Part shown: positions 11,501 through 24,300 of the stretch, one piece after another | How the letters are laid out: every line of letters begins with the position of its first letter | Numbering within the stretch: the stretch's first letter is position 1 | Assembly: GCA_949358305.1 (NCBI GenBank) | Contig: OX442315.1 | Coordinates: 21,786,427 to 21,850,426, forward strand | From: Strigamia acuminata | Taxonomy: Eukaryota > Arthropoda > Chilopoda > Geophilomorpha > Linotaeniidae | DNA length: 64,000 nucleotides | Direction: 5' to 3' | Notes under the pieces: generated by a model | Told to the model about the DNA's origin: nothing | What the model saw: only the letters and a program-made list of their open reading frames with translations | Databases searched by the model: none | Program-made: the position numbers and the translations under genes

Positions 11501-14500
11501 AATAGCGCCACTGTCCACGGCGCCAGTGCGAGACCAAGGCGGATGGTTGTCGTAGTTCCTCACCCAAACACTTGATAAAAATTTCCGCCTGGCCCCATTT
11601 AACTGGCCATGTGTGAAAACTCCAATTCCATTCTCTTTTTATCCTCCTTGCAATTGTTTACGCTTTCAACATTTTTAAAACTTTATCGAAGATTGAATAA
11701 TGCAGTATATATACCTCACATCGTATAAATTTTATATGAAAATTTGCGAGTTTTTTTTCACTTGGGTAAAATTGCAATAAACAATTAATAGAAGACGCAT
11801 TTAACTTGCATTTAACTATGTTTTGTAGTTTAAATGCCTTGTGCGTGCCCACTGCGATTGAAATCATCCAAAATCGATAACAAAAATATTTTTTTTATCG
11901 ATTTAATGATTGATCCCCTTGTGATGTAGTGATATTTCCTGAGCCTCGATTTTGACAAATTGTTCTGAAGAGATAAATTGAAAGTTTACGCTGCACTAAA
12001 TCCATCGGGAGGAAAAAAATTGGCGCCGCGGCTGCAAATTCCTTAAGTTGTGTGACTAAAACCTGATTCCCCGAGATCCCTATGCGTATATACAGTATAA
12101 AAATATATTTCCGCTAAAAATTTGCCTGTTTTTACCCCTTTAAAGACTTCAAGATAACCTATGTTGAGTGGTGCTGAGAAATGGCGTTTGGTAAGCCATT
12201 TATCTTCGAGGGTGGTATACTAATATATTTTCTTTGTTATCACGTTTTGATTGGGTAATAAGTGTGTTAATTAATCTTGTTCCCCTTCCATGTTGATGAT
12301 TCGTTACAATTATCAACTTTCTCATAATTTATCTACACTTCAAAAAATCCAGAGTTCAGAGCATAAATTATTTTGTAAAAAAGACAAAATAAAAAATAAA
12401 TAAAAATTCATATAAACACAAATAAATGACTCATTCATTAGAATCGAATTTTTCTTTTTTTTAAAAATAAAATTTCATCTACTCTATCGAAAAGCTTCAA
12501 AATTGCCATAAAGCGTCTTGGAAACCGGCAATGCCGAAAACAGTTGTCGAGATGTTTATTCCAGACACATCAATGAGATAAGTTGTGTCACAAGGTGCTG
12601 AGTTTGTGTTAAGTTTTCCAAAACAGAAATTTCTAAGCGAAGAAACACCATAGCCACTTGAATATCGTATTCATCAAATGCCTTCACCAAACGACTGGAG
12701 TTAACTTTTTGGCGCCAAGACCTTCCTTGACTAAAGTCTGGCAGTGCAGTATTTACTCAATGATCGAATTCAAGCAGGTGCTAGAGTGTCCCTATACTAA
12801 CAGAAGCTCAGTCTGTTTGTTCGCTATAAATACTGGGGTAATATAATAAATATCGCTCAGGTTTTGAAAACGAAAAATCTCTTTTTCGCAGTGAGTTTCG
12901 GTTACTTTCTTTAAATGGTTTTTAAAAAAAGCAATAAAAGTCAATCAAATACTACATTTCAGATCACCAAGCCAAGAAATCTGGACACTTTAAAATAAAT
13001 TGTTAATCATTGCTTGTCTGTATAAAACAACTTGTTATAAAACCCGTTTTATTGCCAATGAAATGCTACGTAATTTCTATTGAGTTGGCTAACAACGATA
13101 ACTATTAATTAACCCAATCAAGTTTCCTAAATTTCATTGAAAAAACGAATTGATTGGGCCATTTACAGTTTAAAAATTTTCTAAGTTTTGCCTACGAAAT
13201 ATTTGTTAACAATTTTTGTTTTCTACAAATGTCCACATTTCTTGGTGATACTGGCGATGGATAAATACTAAGAATGTACGAGTTCTGAGCCTGAATAACT
13301 GTAATAATTTTCTGTCGCTCAATAAACCAACTACGTCAAACTTAAAATTATAATCGAATGATAAATCAAAATATAAGAACCTACTTTTTTTCGGCTAGAC
13401 TATACTTCTAGGCGCCATGGATATCATAAATTGAAATTTGAAAATGATGTCACAACTCTCGGGTTCTCACACAAGAGGTAAATTAACATTTGCTTCCTTT
13501 GCCTATAAATACACAAATACACATTTAAATGATATATACATAACATTTATTATGATTATTACTGTAGAAATACCAAAATTATAGAATGGACATCGTTCTG
13601 GTCCGTAGGCTTAACGTTTCCTTTTGTTGGTGCTGCCGACTAGTGGGAAAACTTTAAAATGTAGTTTTATAATCTTCCCAATAGATGGCTAAAAAATCGT
13701 TGTTTTGTGTCATGGAAACTCGACCGCCGTGACTAAATCCACAAGGTCAAACTCACAAGTCAGTAGGATAAACGCAAGAAGTACTGACAGAAAGATTATT
13801 ATTATTTATTTCAAAACTTCACATTTAATTGCACTAAAAAAATTTTCCAACATATATGTACCCTATTTTTCTGAAATAAACCAAAGTCATTGTGTTGTGC
13901 GCATAAATTAGCATCATCACCCTCTGCATTGCATAAAATATTGACTGTAGGCCTATTGTTGTGCAAAGATTAATCTGTTTGCTACAAGCTTAGAGTAATT
14001 GGCTTGGTGTGAACAAAACACTTTGTTGTGTTGTGGAGAAAAGTATTAAATTTATTTCAATTTTTTATATACCGTACGTATATATATTAGTTGTAACATT
14101 GTATCATTACCTTATATCAAATTTCACAAGTTGAAACAGCTGGTATTACCATTATGTAGGCAATAGAAAGTGAACTTGGGCCTCAAATGTCCTCAAATTG
14201 ATGACCTACAGGATCCATCTGGCTTTAGAGGGGATACAAATTAACGGCATTCCAGCTTAAAGACCAATGAAATTTCATCATAACATATTTGTTTAACTGA
14301 ATAAACATCATTTTCTTCAACCATTTTTATAAGATAAAGAAAAATTAATCGCTTAAGTTGTGTGATGTGTGGGTGAGTTGGTTTTTCGGATTTAGTTTAC
14401 CATCCACGAAGAGTTGTAATTGGTTCTCGTGTAAATATTTCAACTTGGAGTGGTGGAAGCAGAATCTAAATTAGTCGACAACAGAAACGTGGCAGCCCAC

Positions 14501-16011
14501 CACATTTACTAGTGACGATAGAACTAACCTCGTTGTAACAAAATTCCGATTTAAAGCATTTCACACGGAATTTTTGTACTTGACGCATTGTATTCTATTT
14601 AAACTTATCATATTGTGTTGTATTTCAAATTTTCAATGAACAATGCTCTATTTTATATACAATATATTCACTTACATCGTGTCGAAATTACATTTAATTT
14701 AAATGACGTGTCAATTTGTTGGCTGCCAACCGTTTTGTTTAGTTTGAAAATTCATCCGATAAGGAAGTTGTGTTAACAGATGAACATGTGTGCATCCAAA
14801 ATAGATATGTAAATAAAATAATAATAATAATAAAAAAAATACGTTAAAAAAAAGTTAATATAAAAATAGGCCTAAAAAAATTAATTCCGAAAATTATCCC
14901 ATCAACTCTACTCTACCGCACCCAAAAAAAAAATCAGTATAAAAAAATTAGTGACAGCATTAGCTTCTGGTTTCATATGTCATGTGAAATGACACTCGGT
15001 TTAAAAACACGCAATTTTTTCATCAGATTTTTTTCGATGATCATTTTAAGAGCAAACAACAATAGTTGAGATAAATAGGCGTTTTACTTCTGATATTTGC
15101 TAAATTAGTTTAATCTGATAATCACGTGAGCTAATTCATTTTTATTCTATTAAATCCATCAGTTTCCTCCATAATGACATGTTTTGCGTGACGTTCTGTC
15201 TGAAAAAGTTTCTCAGTTGTTGTTTTTTTTAATTTATTAAAAAAAAAAAAAGAAAAAAAGAAAAAAAGAGAAAAGAAAAAAAAGCTCTCAAAAAACTTCA
15301 TCCATTTTTTTCTAATACATTTATCGAACGCCCAGCTTTCGATATTTCCCAGTTTCCTCACAAACATTTAATGCACAAGCGTTTCTAATGTGAAGCGGCA
15401 CCCGTTATCCTATTGTGAGGCACGTTGTAATCGACACGCCTTTTAGTTTTACTAATAACTGATGGTTCACATTTACTTTTCCTAATTGAAAAATGGCGGT
15501 GCCCTTTCGCCAACATTACCTGCCAACCTGGATCCGCCCACTTGTTCTTTTCCACGACGCCGCTCCATTCATCGACACCTTAATGATCGGCAGCAGATTC
15601 CAAAGTGCAGCGAGAGTGATTGACGCCTTCATAATACTCTCGCAATTCCATCTCTTGTTTCAACGAATAAAAATACAGATGGCTTCATAAGTTTCCCGAA
15701 TGTTGCCAACTTTTTTATTACATTGTATTAGCGTGACAACAATATATTCCTTTTCCATTTCATTTAATTTTCATTTCATTTAATTTTATTCCTTTTATTT
15801 ATTCCGTAGAGTGCACTCAAGAACGGTGCCTAGCCATAGCCAGATCTATCCTCTGCTCTTTGAACGCAACAAAAGACCCTTAACGATCAGCGATGAGTTC
15901 GTAGACGTCAGCACTCTTCTTGGACCGAGCGTGCGGTCATTTGGCAGTCATTTCCACGCACTTTAGCAAGGTGGGATGGTGCTTTTCAGCTCCGAAAATG
16001 GGGACGGAAAC

Positions 16012-16068
16012 CACTTGGACTACTGGCCATTCTCAGTGAATGCAGTCAGGGTGTCCAAGTGTCACGTG
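16012..16068. promoter_or_regulatory. Inverted NK-site pair with E-box
   Basis: CACTTGGAC (16012-16020) and its exact inverted copy GTCCAAGTG (16053-16061) lie 41 bases apart, followed by the E-box CACGTG at 16063-16068. The CAAGTG core is the binding word of NK2-class homeodomains such as Tin and Bap. The cluster lies in a GC-rich island between the two genes. Confidence 0.35.
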
Positions 16069-17499
16069 CAGACTCCCCCTCGCTGACCCCCTCGCTTCAA
16101 TTACTATCCAATTGTGGGACCTACAATTAGATATGAAACGCGGGTTTCTGAAGGAGCAATGCGCTGACCTCAGGCGCAAGCGCATTGCCAAGAGAGGTAC
16201 TCGACAAATGACATTCGATGCACGCACAACCCAAGAGGGTGGTGCACTCGCGCTATTTGCCCCCTGCCGAGCCTAATGACAACTCTTGCTCGCTAAATTG
16301 TCTCAAATTGCCGAATTATAAGCGCCACGAGTCGGACGGTAGGTACGTGCGCGGAGAACTCAACGGGGAAATACGCAAGAGACCTGTATGTACAGATCTT
16401 TTGCCTGTTGTGTTGGTGATTAGAGGCACCCAATACAAATGTACAATGGCTAACGTGGTCAGCATAACATCAATCAATCGCAAATTGAACTTTTCTTCAA
16501 TGGAATAAAAATAAATTTCAAGTGTGTTTATAAAATTTAGTGCGGTTGGCTTTAATACTCAACAAGTCTACTAGTTTTAGTGATGGTGTGCTTTTCAAAT
16601 GTTGATTTTTCTCTGGACATTCTACAGCTGACAAACTCACATTTCATGTCCCATAAATCACGAGGTTGTGGTCTGTGGTGACAAACTACTTACATCTTGA
16701 GATTTTTAGCCTGAGAAATATTTAGGAGCTGGAAAAACGACTGCAACTGCAACGTATAACGTAACATAATTCTCAAATGATTTTGTACAAATTGAATACG
16801 CGTTTACCACCCTCGTCTTCTGCCCAATTACACACGTCTGTACAGAAGCTAAAGAAGTAATCATGTAGAAAACGCGTTAATGGCGGCCAGCCACCTAACA
16901 TGCCATTTGGTGACGAGTATGCAGACATCGATCGAGTTTATGTAATGTTTAAGTGAATTCTCAAAGTTGTCAATCTGGCTTTGATTGTGCAGCTGAAACT
17001 CGAAAGCGATGTGACATGATGGCATAAAGGGAAGCTAACAGTTCAATGATTGGCGTATTTTGAAGCGTTCATGCAAGTCAAGCACATAATGGAATGTCTT
17101 GTCGGTTGTAGGCCCTTTCGTGTTTTGAAAAAAAAAAGTTTTCACTTTTCCATTTACGTACAAATTATTGCGTACTTGTCAAACATGTAAAGCTTTTTAT
17201 TTACTTTGGGAATTACTTTTAGCACATTTAAATCACTACAGTACTGGGGTGAAGCAAAATTTAATTCCATGTAGATGAAAGCACTTTTATTTGAAATATT
17301 TTAAATTTAATTTAAAATTTATTAAAAATTTATTTAAAAAAATTCACAATTCTCCTTTTCTCTTCATTGACTCCAGTATACTCTTATAATAAAATCATAA
17401 TACGATGTCTAATCGAAAATATGTGTTAATTACTTCCAAATTATGTGTATCATACTATTAGTACATTAATTCTTGTGCAAGTTATTTTGTAGCAAATTG

Positions 17500-17800
17500 A
17501 ATCAATGTGTTGATAGGTGGGTTTTTGCTTTTAAAGATGCACGAACGGGGGCGGCCGCAATGTTTACATTTCGCACTGTTGATGGCCACGTTGAGACGAC
17601 AAGCGAGAGCTGTTAAGCAAGCAAATCAAATTGGATTTACTTTGATATATAACTCGAGCAACGAGGCCTTTAGAATGCCCTTCGATGCCTTCAGTCTATT
17701 TCGGGGAACGCGGCACGCGTCTTTCGCTGTAGATAGCTCGCCATGAAGCTCTCAAATGAAGAAGCTGATAGGCCAAACGTATAAATAACCGGCCACTGCA
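17500..17800 (+). promoter_or_regulatory. GC-rich island ending in TATA box
   Basis: An island with CpG-rich words (gcggccgc at about 17550, ggcacgcg at about 17712) ends at TATAAATA (17780-17787) on the plus strand. It could be an enhancer with its own promoter or the start of a non-coding RNA. No ORF follows that I would believe. Confidence 0.3.
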
Positions 17801-19260
17801 AATAAACATAAACTGACAAAGCGAAAAACGGTTTAAAACACACATGGGGACCACGTTGCAAATCAACGAATCTAAACTACTTATTTGATAGCTCCAACGA
17901 GAGTGAGTGGAATTGCAGAACGCACTTGTGAACAAAGGGTTTACTCTTTGTAAACATGCAAGTAGATGAGTACTTACACGATCTGCTTCTATTTTTGTAA
18001 ATTTTAAGAAGGAATAAAACAAAATAACAGTATTTCTTAAAATGTTCACTATTAGTTTCTAGAAAATCTGTATAACATTCACAAACTGACAAAAGATTTT
18101 AGCTTGCATTTTTATTGATGGATTAATTTCGTTGGAAATTACCACGCCTAAAATACTATTCTACACACATATTCATCATTTTGGTGTAGAATTTATAAAA
18201 AAAAAACTGTTAGTGTTGTGTTATCTTTAACAGATCGGTTTTCCTGAGCTGCACTTGCTCGCTTTTCTCTACTATTTGCTCCGGTGCGGCTGTAAGGCGT
18301 CCACTACAAACATGTGACCTCTTCAAAGACCACCAACTCTTGAATAGAGTTGAAATATTAGCTTACCAAACAAACATGGTCAATAGTGGCCAAGATAGTA
18401 GGAAAAGATAGAGAAAGAAAAAAAAATTATATTGACCAAGACTTGACTGTTTACAAAACAATTGTATTTGCTTAAGTATTTAATTGAGTGACACGTATAT
18501 TTACAGAAGCGTTTGCTTTTTGACATTGACATCTTTGACAATATTGATTGTTTTAAAACTGAAAGGTAAAAGTGAAGCGCGTGACAAGTTATATTAAACA
18601 AGTAAATAAACTAAATAGAAAATGAAATTTTAGCTTCAGACATACGGCGTATAGAATGACTACTGTTTTTATTTTAGATGTAAGTTCATGAGTTTTCTTC
18701 AATCAACAAGACAATAAAAAAAATTGACTGAACAAAAGTTTTATTGACAAAAAATAGTAGGCCTACTACGTATAAGTATCACTTTGAAATACTACCAATG
18801 TGCCTTCAAAAGATTTGATAAAATTTATTTCAGAATAGAATAACACAATTTTGATTACGAATATAGGATTGAAACCCCTGAATTAGGTAGTAAAAATTAT
18901 AAATATCACGAAACATGAATACTGTATAAATAAATTTAAAAACAAAATTCTTTAAAAATAGAAAACGATGATTGCATTTCAGAAAAAATTCGTCTATTAA
19001 CTAACACACAATTACAAAGTAGAATTTATAACCGAAATTCAGGCGTGCAAGATTTCCACAATTAATTATACAAACATAAATGAATAATTTTGCAAAATTG
19101 ACACAGAAATGATTTGATTTCATTACGCCAGCAGATCTAGTTATGTCATTATACACTTGTCCTAAAAAATCTCTACTTTATATACAGCGCACAATTTAAT
19201 TAGACATACAGTGCGCAAACGCAGTTTTAAGTGCATAAAATGAATTATTTGGTATTTAAA

Positions 19261-19266
19261 TTTATT
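19261..19266 (-). terminator. Candidate poly(A) signal of bagpipe
   Basis: TTTATT on the plus strand reads AATAAA on the minus strand, 131 bases after the bap stop codon. Confidence 0.35.
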
Positions 19267-19396
19267 TGTCGAGTAAATACCTGTTTTTATCACAGCTTTT
19301 TGTCTTTAAAGTTGAAAATTTTACACCAAAATTAACAAATATTGATGCACGCAGTTCATTTTCTATTAAAACCTATACCATTACTCAATTTTTGTT

Positions 19397-20782
19397 TTAC
19401 TGAGAGCACGTGACTGAACTGAAATGGGTAGTAGCGAGCATGTGAGGTGGATAATAATAAACTCCGGACAACGGGTAGGATGGATAAAGAACTGGCCTGA
19501 CCAAGTCGTTCGGATGATACACAAGTTGATCGTCCCTCATTAGCACCTTGACAGCCACCTTGCGGGCTGACGCTGCTGGAACCATTTCTTGCTGCAGTTG
19601 TTTGCGTTTGGTTTTGTACCGTCGATTTTGAAACCATATCTTTACTTGAGTCTCTGTTAGTTTCAGCGCTTGGGCTAGGTCTGCTCTTTCGGGACCCGAC
19701 AAGTATCTCTGATGATTAAAGCGTCTTTCCAATTCAAATACTTGCGCGTGTGAAAATGCTGCACGGGATCGTTTCTTCCGAGGCTTGCACGAATTTAAAG
19801 ATGATGCTTTCGATTCTTGATTATCAGATGCGTCTGTTTTTAAAAATTTGTATATATATATTTAAGAATTGTTAAGAATTAGAATGTACACAAGAATAGT
19901 TCCTAACACCCAAAAAAAAAACAGTTGCTAAAAAATCTATGCCTACCACTTATATCAATTGCTCAATATTTTTTGCTTAGAATTCAATTTTTTGCTCCTC
20001 GACTTTTTATGTCAACAAAACACCGTTGTGATGTTAAATGCATTTTTAAAGAATAATTTCCCAGCGAGCGCCAAATAAATTGATAAATTGAATGCACATT
20101 TAATGTAAATACAAGTTCATATTAGTGCCGTCTGCGTTTTGGCTACGGTACTCCAATTTCTTTACTAAAATCAATTCGTACTGTTTTCAAAATAATTATA
20201 AAATGATATTAATCGTTATAAAATAGCTAAAATTACATGATTTACTGGTGACAATCATTTAGAAATTATTTTGACTTTTCAATTTAAAAATTTAGCGTAT
20301 AATACTTTTAAATTTAAATTTAAATTAATTAATTTAAGACGTGATCCAGCCACTGCTGTTTTTGAGATTGCTCGTTTAAATAGTTAAATAATTAAAAACA
20401 GAGAAAAGCATCAAAAAAGTAATTGGTAAAGAAAAACTTTATTTTACATACCAGTAAACTTATCATCTATGTAAAGGTCCATTCGTCGCTGATGAGGATG
20501 CGTCGGTTGAGTTTGGAAGAAGGAAACGTGATCACGAAGATTCGTTGGATGCAGAATGTCTTGATAATAAGAGTCTCTGCTCGTAATTTCTTCGCACGAG
20601 CAAGAGCTGGAAGGTGAATGCGGAGGCGTGACGGCATTACTCAAGTCCATGGGCTGCGGACTCAGGTGGAGAACTTCATTTTCTGATTCAGTTCGAGGAT
20701 GGCATTTAGTAAGAATGTCAGCAATAGAAAAAGGTGTCGATTTGTTGTTGGATCCTTCACCTGAATCAGTTCGCGCTTCCAT
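19397..20782 (-). CDS. bap: Bagpipe / NK3 (Nkx3.2-type) homeodomain transcription factor
   Basis: Exons 20782-20452 and 19833-19397 on the minus strand are joined by a 618-bp phase-1 intron (GTATGT...ACAG), giving 255 aa. Residues 15-25 carry the TN/eh1-like motif [11 protein letters not shown]. The homeodomain spans about 130-189 and contains '[20 protein letters not shown]' and '[20 protein letters not shown]', both diagnostic of NK3/Nkx3.2. The NK-specific-domain-like segment [12 protein letters not shown] follows, and the C-terminus is Tyr/Pro-rich ([10 protein letters not shown]). bap specifies visceral muscle in flies and is activated by Tin. The start at 20782 is the first true ATG; the frame stays open upstream but only without ATG. 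A TATA box lies about 165 bases upstream. It is convergent with tin. Confidence 0.93.
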
Positions 20783-20879
20783 AATACGGAAGTAATTTTT
20801 ATGCAACCACCCCCGTGTTTTTTGCGTGTATCAGCAAACCGATGTAAAATGAAATGAAGTAGACGGGCAAACAGACAAA

Positions 20880-21480
20880 TACTCGCATCAGCTCGTGCCG
20901 AAATGACGTATTGGGAGGTGGGGCTGGTTAAAGAAACGACAATCATTTATAGCGCGAGAGAGGCGCGCGCAGCCGCTGACTCGACACTCCATGACGAGTG
21001 GGTGGAGCCACTTGTGAGTTGGCTGCGGCGGCAATCGCTTAGCAACTGGCAAGACGTCCGTCCATGCCCTCAACCTGATATCACCAGTCGACCGCTGATT
21101 GACCACTTGGCCGGTTGCCCATGACAACGACGAGGCAATGGGAAACTGGCGGCCATATTGATTTTTGCTTTTGCGGATTGTGAGTTAGTGGCATGGAATT
21201 TGGAAGTCACTTCTCACCATCAATCCCGAACCTCGTGTCGGGTGTCACGCATTCGACGCCCTTGGCTTAGCGTGGGTGGTCCGCATTGTTTATAGAAGCG
21301 AGGCGAGTGTTTGCCCGCCACTTGGTCGGACACATTGGCCCCAGGGCTCGCAATTCACCCTCGAGCATCAATTAAAGCCTGTGTGCAGATTTCTGGGGGG
21401 ATTGTTTGCACTACAGAGAGGCGAGCGGAGATTTTTAAATGTTTGGATTGTATATTTTTCTGACATAAGGGCAATGCCCA
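20880..21480. promoter_or_regulatory. GC-rich bap proximal promoter/enhancer region
   Basis: This stretch is clearly more GC- and CpG-rich than its surroundings and includes the bap TATA box. Several ORFs cross it on both strands in an incompatible way, as expected from composition rather than coding. A proximal regulatory region of bap is the simplest reading. Confidence 0.4.
20946..20951 (-). promoter_or_regulatory. TATA box of bagpipe
   Basis: The minus strand reads CTATAAATGA here, in the GC-rich flank 164 bases upstream of the bap ATG. A transcription start near 20915-20920 would leave a 5' UTR of about 135 bases. Confidence 0.5.
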
Positions 21481-21499
21481 CTTTGACTTCGATTTAAGT

Positions 21500-24190
21500 G
21501 GTGTGGTAATTAAAAACGACCCCATGTCTTGTGTTGAAATGGGAGTCCTCTCAAGTCGTTAACCCCTTATCAGAGTACTGTCTCAATAAGGCAGTTGACC
21601 ACCTAGTGAGACAAGAAAAGGGGCCACCAGCAACTTAAAACCCCTTTTCTCCTACAACGAATTTGATCGTCTCAACAGATGGGCTGCATTCAATAATTTA
21701 AGTAATCGCAAATAACAATAATAATAATAATCACTTGTTTTGTTCCTTGCGTGTTTTTTTTTTAATATTCAAAAAACGAAGGATAAGATTTATTTAAACT
21801 GAAAAAAAGAGCCCGCCACTTAATAGTGGAAAGTGGCAAGGAAAGTTTATGAGTAACATGATAATAAGAGGCTCTTGAATTAGCAGATGCTGTCCAGATA
21901 AACTCATAAAGAACTGAGTGTTTTTTTTTAAGTGATATCAACTTTATAAAAGATGTCATTTAACTATTCAAGGAAAAAAATATTACAAGTGATTATCGGC
22001 TATTTTAATTTAATTTATTGTGTTTTACTTTTATGTTTTTTTTTTTTAGTTATTTGTTTGTTTTCTTTTTTTTTCTAATTTATTATACCATTCTTTTTTT
22101 AAGGTCGAGGTAGAAATAGATTGTGATTGGTATGGTGATGATAACCCATTAAAATCAAAGCATGACTGAAACGGAAATAGTCTCTTGAATCTTGAACAAA
22201 GATGACGTCACCCCAGAAAAGTAAAGTGGTCCGGATGTGAATTGAGAGGGTTTTTGATGGAACGTTCTCCCCCAGCCCAGCTTATGTAATGGACGTTTGA
22301 AACGTGAAGACCAATGGTGCAGTGGAACGCAGACTAAGTTTAGTTAAAAATTATGACAGTGTTGAAAAACTCTAGACGTCCGTGTGTTCAATGACTTTTT
22401 CTTGTTTCTTTTTTTTATACACTAAAAAATAGTGTAAACTTTTGCTGCAATGTTGGATTTCAGACTTACATTAAATGTATTCTTAATAACACTGTTGGCG
22501 GTACTTTAGTCCCGTCAGGAACACTTCTGGCGTCCGAAAGGGGTCTCTTTAACGATGGATTTCTAGGAGCAATACGAAGTGGGGTAGAATGCTTAAATAA
22601 ACAAACATCACGCTCTGAATTGTGGGATTCGACCTGGGCCCCATTCCGCATGTGTCTTCTTCATTCCCGTCTCTTAAATTCCCTTCTTGACCTTATGTCA
22701 AAAAGCAAATGGATTTAGAAGTGGTTAGAAAAATAAAATAATAATTTTTATTTTTTTTGTTGTTGTTTCTAATGTCGATTAGCAAAGTGACAAAGTAATT
22801 TTTCCCACGATTTGACAACGCAATATCGTAATTCTTTCATTCCAGTTACGGTTTAATGCTCTTTTATTTCTTACCAGTGGGCATACGCACACGCGTCCAA
22901 CTATTGTTTGCAACTGTGTTGATTGGAGTGCGACTGGAAGTGTAACTTGTACATTATAATAGCAAAAATAATAGCATAGATCCGGTTTATTTAACCCGAT
23001 GGAAACACAATTACGTATATTAACAACATGGAAAGAAAATCATATCGATTTTTTTAAATTTCCTACTGCTGCCTTGCTTTTATCAAATTCTATATCTTCT
23101 TACAGGAAATGCTCTCGCATTTTTAGAATAAAATTTTATATTTATTCGCTTTGCATGAGTCAAAAGGATTAAAATGACCAGCGTGTATTTATATACCCGT
23201 CGTTTTTTATTTTACTAGGAGAATATGTCGGGAAAATTATATACTTTTCAAGTTTTAATCAAAATAATCATAATAATTTATAAAATTATACATTTTGACA
23301 CAATTGCATAAATTAGCATTAATGATTAATGATATGGCAACGAATCAAAACTCACGACCACAGTGCCATCTGTGAGTTAGGATTTAACCTACTTAGAAGG
23401 GAAAAAATATCAATATATACGTAATAAATAAGGGTCTTATTCCATTATTTTACATATTACTAGGAATTATAGAAATAAACCTGGTAAAACGGTCTCTATT
23501 TATATTTTTGAAAAGGTATTTTCACAAATCAGACTAAAAATCAACTCTAGTTTATTACGGAGTATTTATTTTTAGTGCAGTTGCAAACATTTCTTAATAA
23601 CCATTTAAAGGAAAGTCCTGTTCTTTTACTAACTTTATTCGCAGAAAACAAACCTCCAAAACTAAAATACGCTCAAGTTAATAACTAGTCAACTCGAAAA
23701 ATGCTTGTTGCTAGACACTTTCTGACGTAGAACCACAGACCTGTGGTAGAGCAGGACTCTCAGCAGCGGAAGATGGGGTCTAGCGACCGTGCGTGGCACC
23801 TGCCTGGCGGATAGCTGGCATGGGTGCAAAAAGGGTCGGTTAATTGAGCCAAAAAAACGGGGTGTGGGAGACATACCTGATGAAAATCTGGTGTCCATGA
23901 CTTAACTTGCTGTGCGCCGGTCAGGATTGTAATACATTTGACTAAACAATTGATTTGCTTTGCAACAATCGAAAACACAATGCTCACGCTTGAACTGTTC
24001 CAGCTATTACTACATTATATCAAAGTACGTACTCTTCATTGCTTTGGTTGGAGTGTGAGTACGGTACGTAACAACTATCGATCCTTGTCTTCTTGCAACA
24101 CAACAGCAAACGGCTAATACAAATTCCAAGCACAAATAAAAATACAGAAGAAATAATATATTTATATGTATATATTAAGATAATTCCATA
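21500..24190. other. Intergenic DNA between bap and ACP
   Basis: No confirmed gene. A possible minus-strand exon (22470-22651) is listed separately. A GC-richer patch at 23700-23900 contains the near-perfect palindrome CCACAGACCTGTGG (about 23731) and a chance ORF. Poly-T runs occur near 21755 and 22035-22085. Confidence 0.45.
22470..22651 (-). other. Possible unassigned exon ending in a strong splice donor
   Basis: On the minus strand an ATG at 22651 opens a 60-codon frame of non-repetitive, codon-like composition (e.g. NPSLKRPLSDARSVPDGTKV). A perfect GTAAGT donor follows at 22469 (phase 2 if coding). I do not recognise the protein. It could be a first exon of an unknown gene, an upstream alternative exon of bap, or coincidence. 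No partner exon was found. Confidence 0.2.
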
Positions 24191-24193
24191 TTA

Positions 24194-24199
24194 TTTATT
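24194..24199 (-). terminator. Candidate poly(A) signal of ACP gene
   Basis: TTTATT on the plus strand gives AATAAA on the minus strand, about 100 bases after the ACP stop codon. Confidence 0.3.
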
Positions 24200-24300
24200 T
24201 CACACATATTTTTTTTTTTACAATACATTCGTTAAATCATTATATATTTTAATTTTAAGTAAACACTAAATAAATTAAATACAATTTGTTGCAAAAATTG

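Larger units (their letters stand above)
8540..19250. other. tin-bap intergenic region, candidate enhancers
   Basis: No protein-coding gene is supported in these 10.7 kb. Composition alternates between AT-rich DNA and GC-richer islands at about 10130-10460, 11380-11620, 15490-15690, 15830-16420 and 17500-17800. In such a pair of mesoderm regulators these islands are plausible enhancers. CACTTGA, the preferred fly Tin site, occurs for example at 11569-11575 and about 12654. An A-rich low-complexity stretch is at 15237-15283 and the first base pairs after 8570 are poly-A rich. All enhancer statements are inference. Confidence 0.5.
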
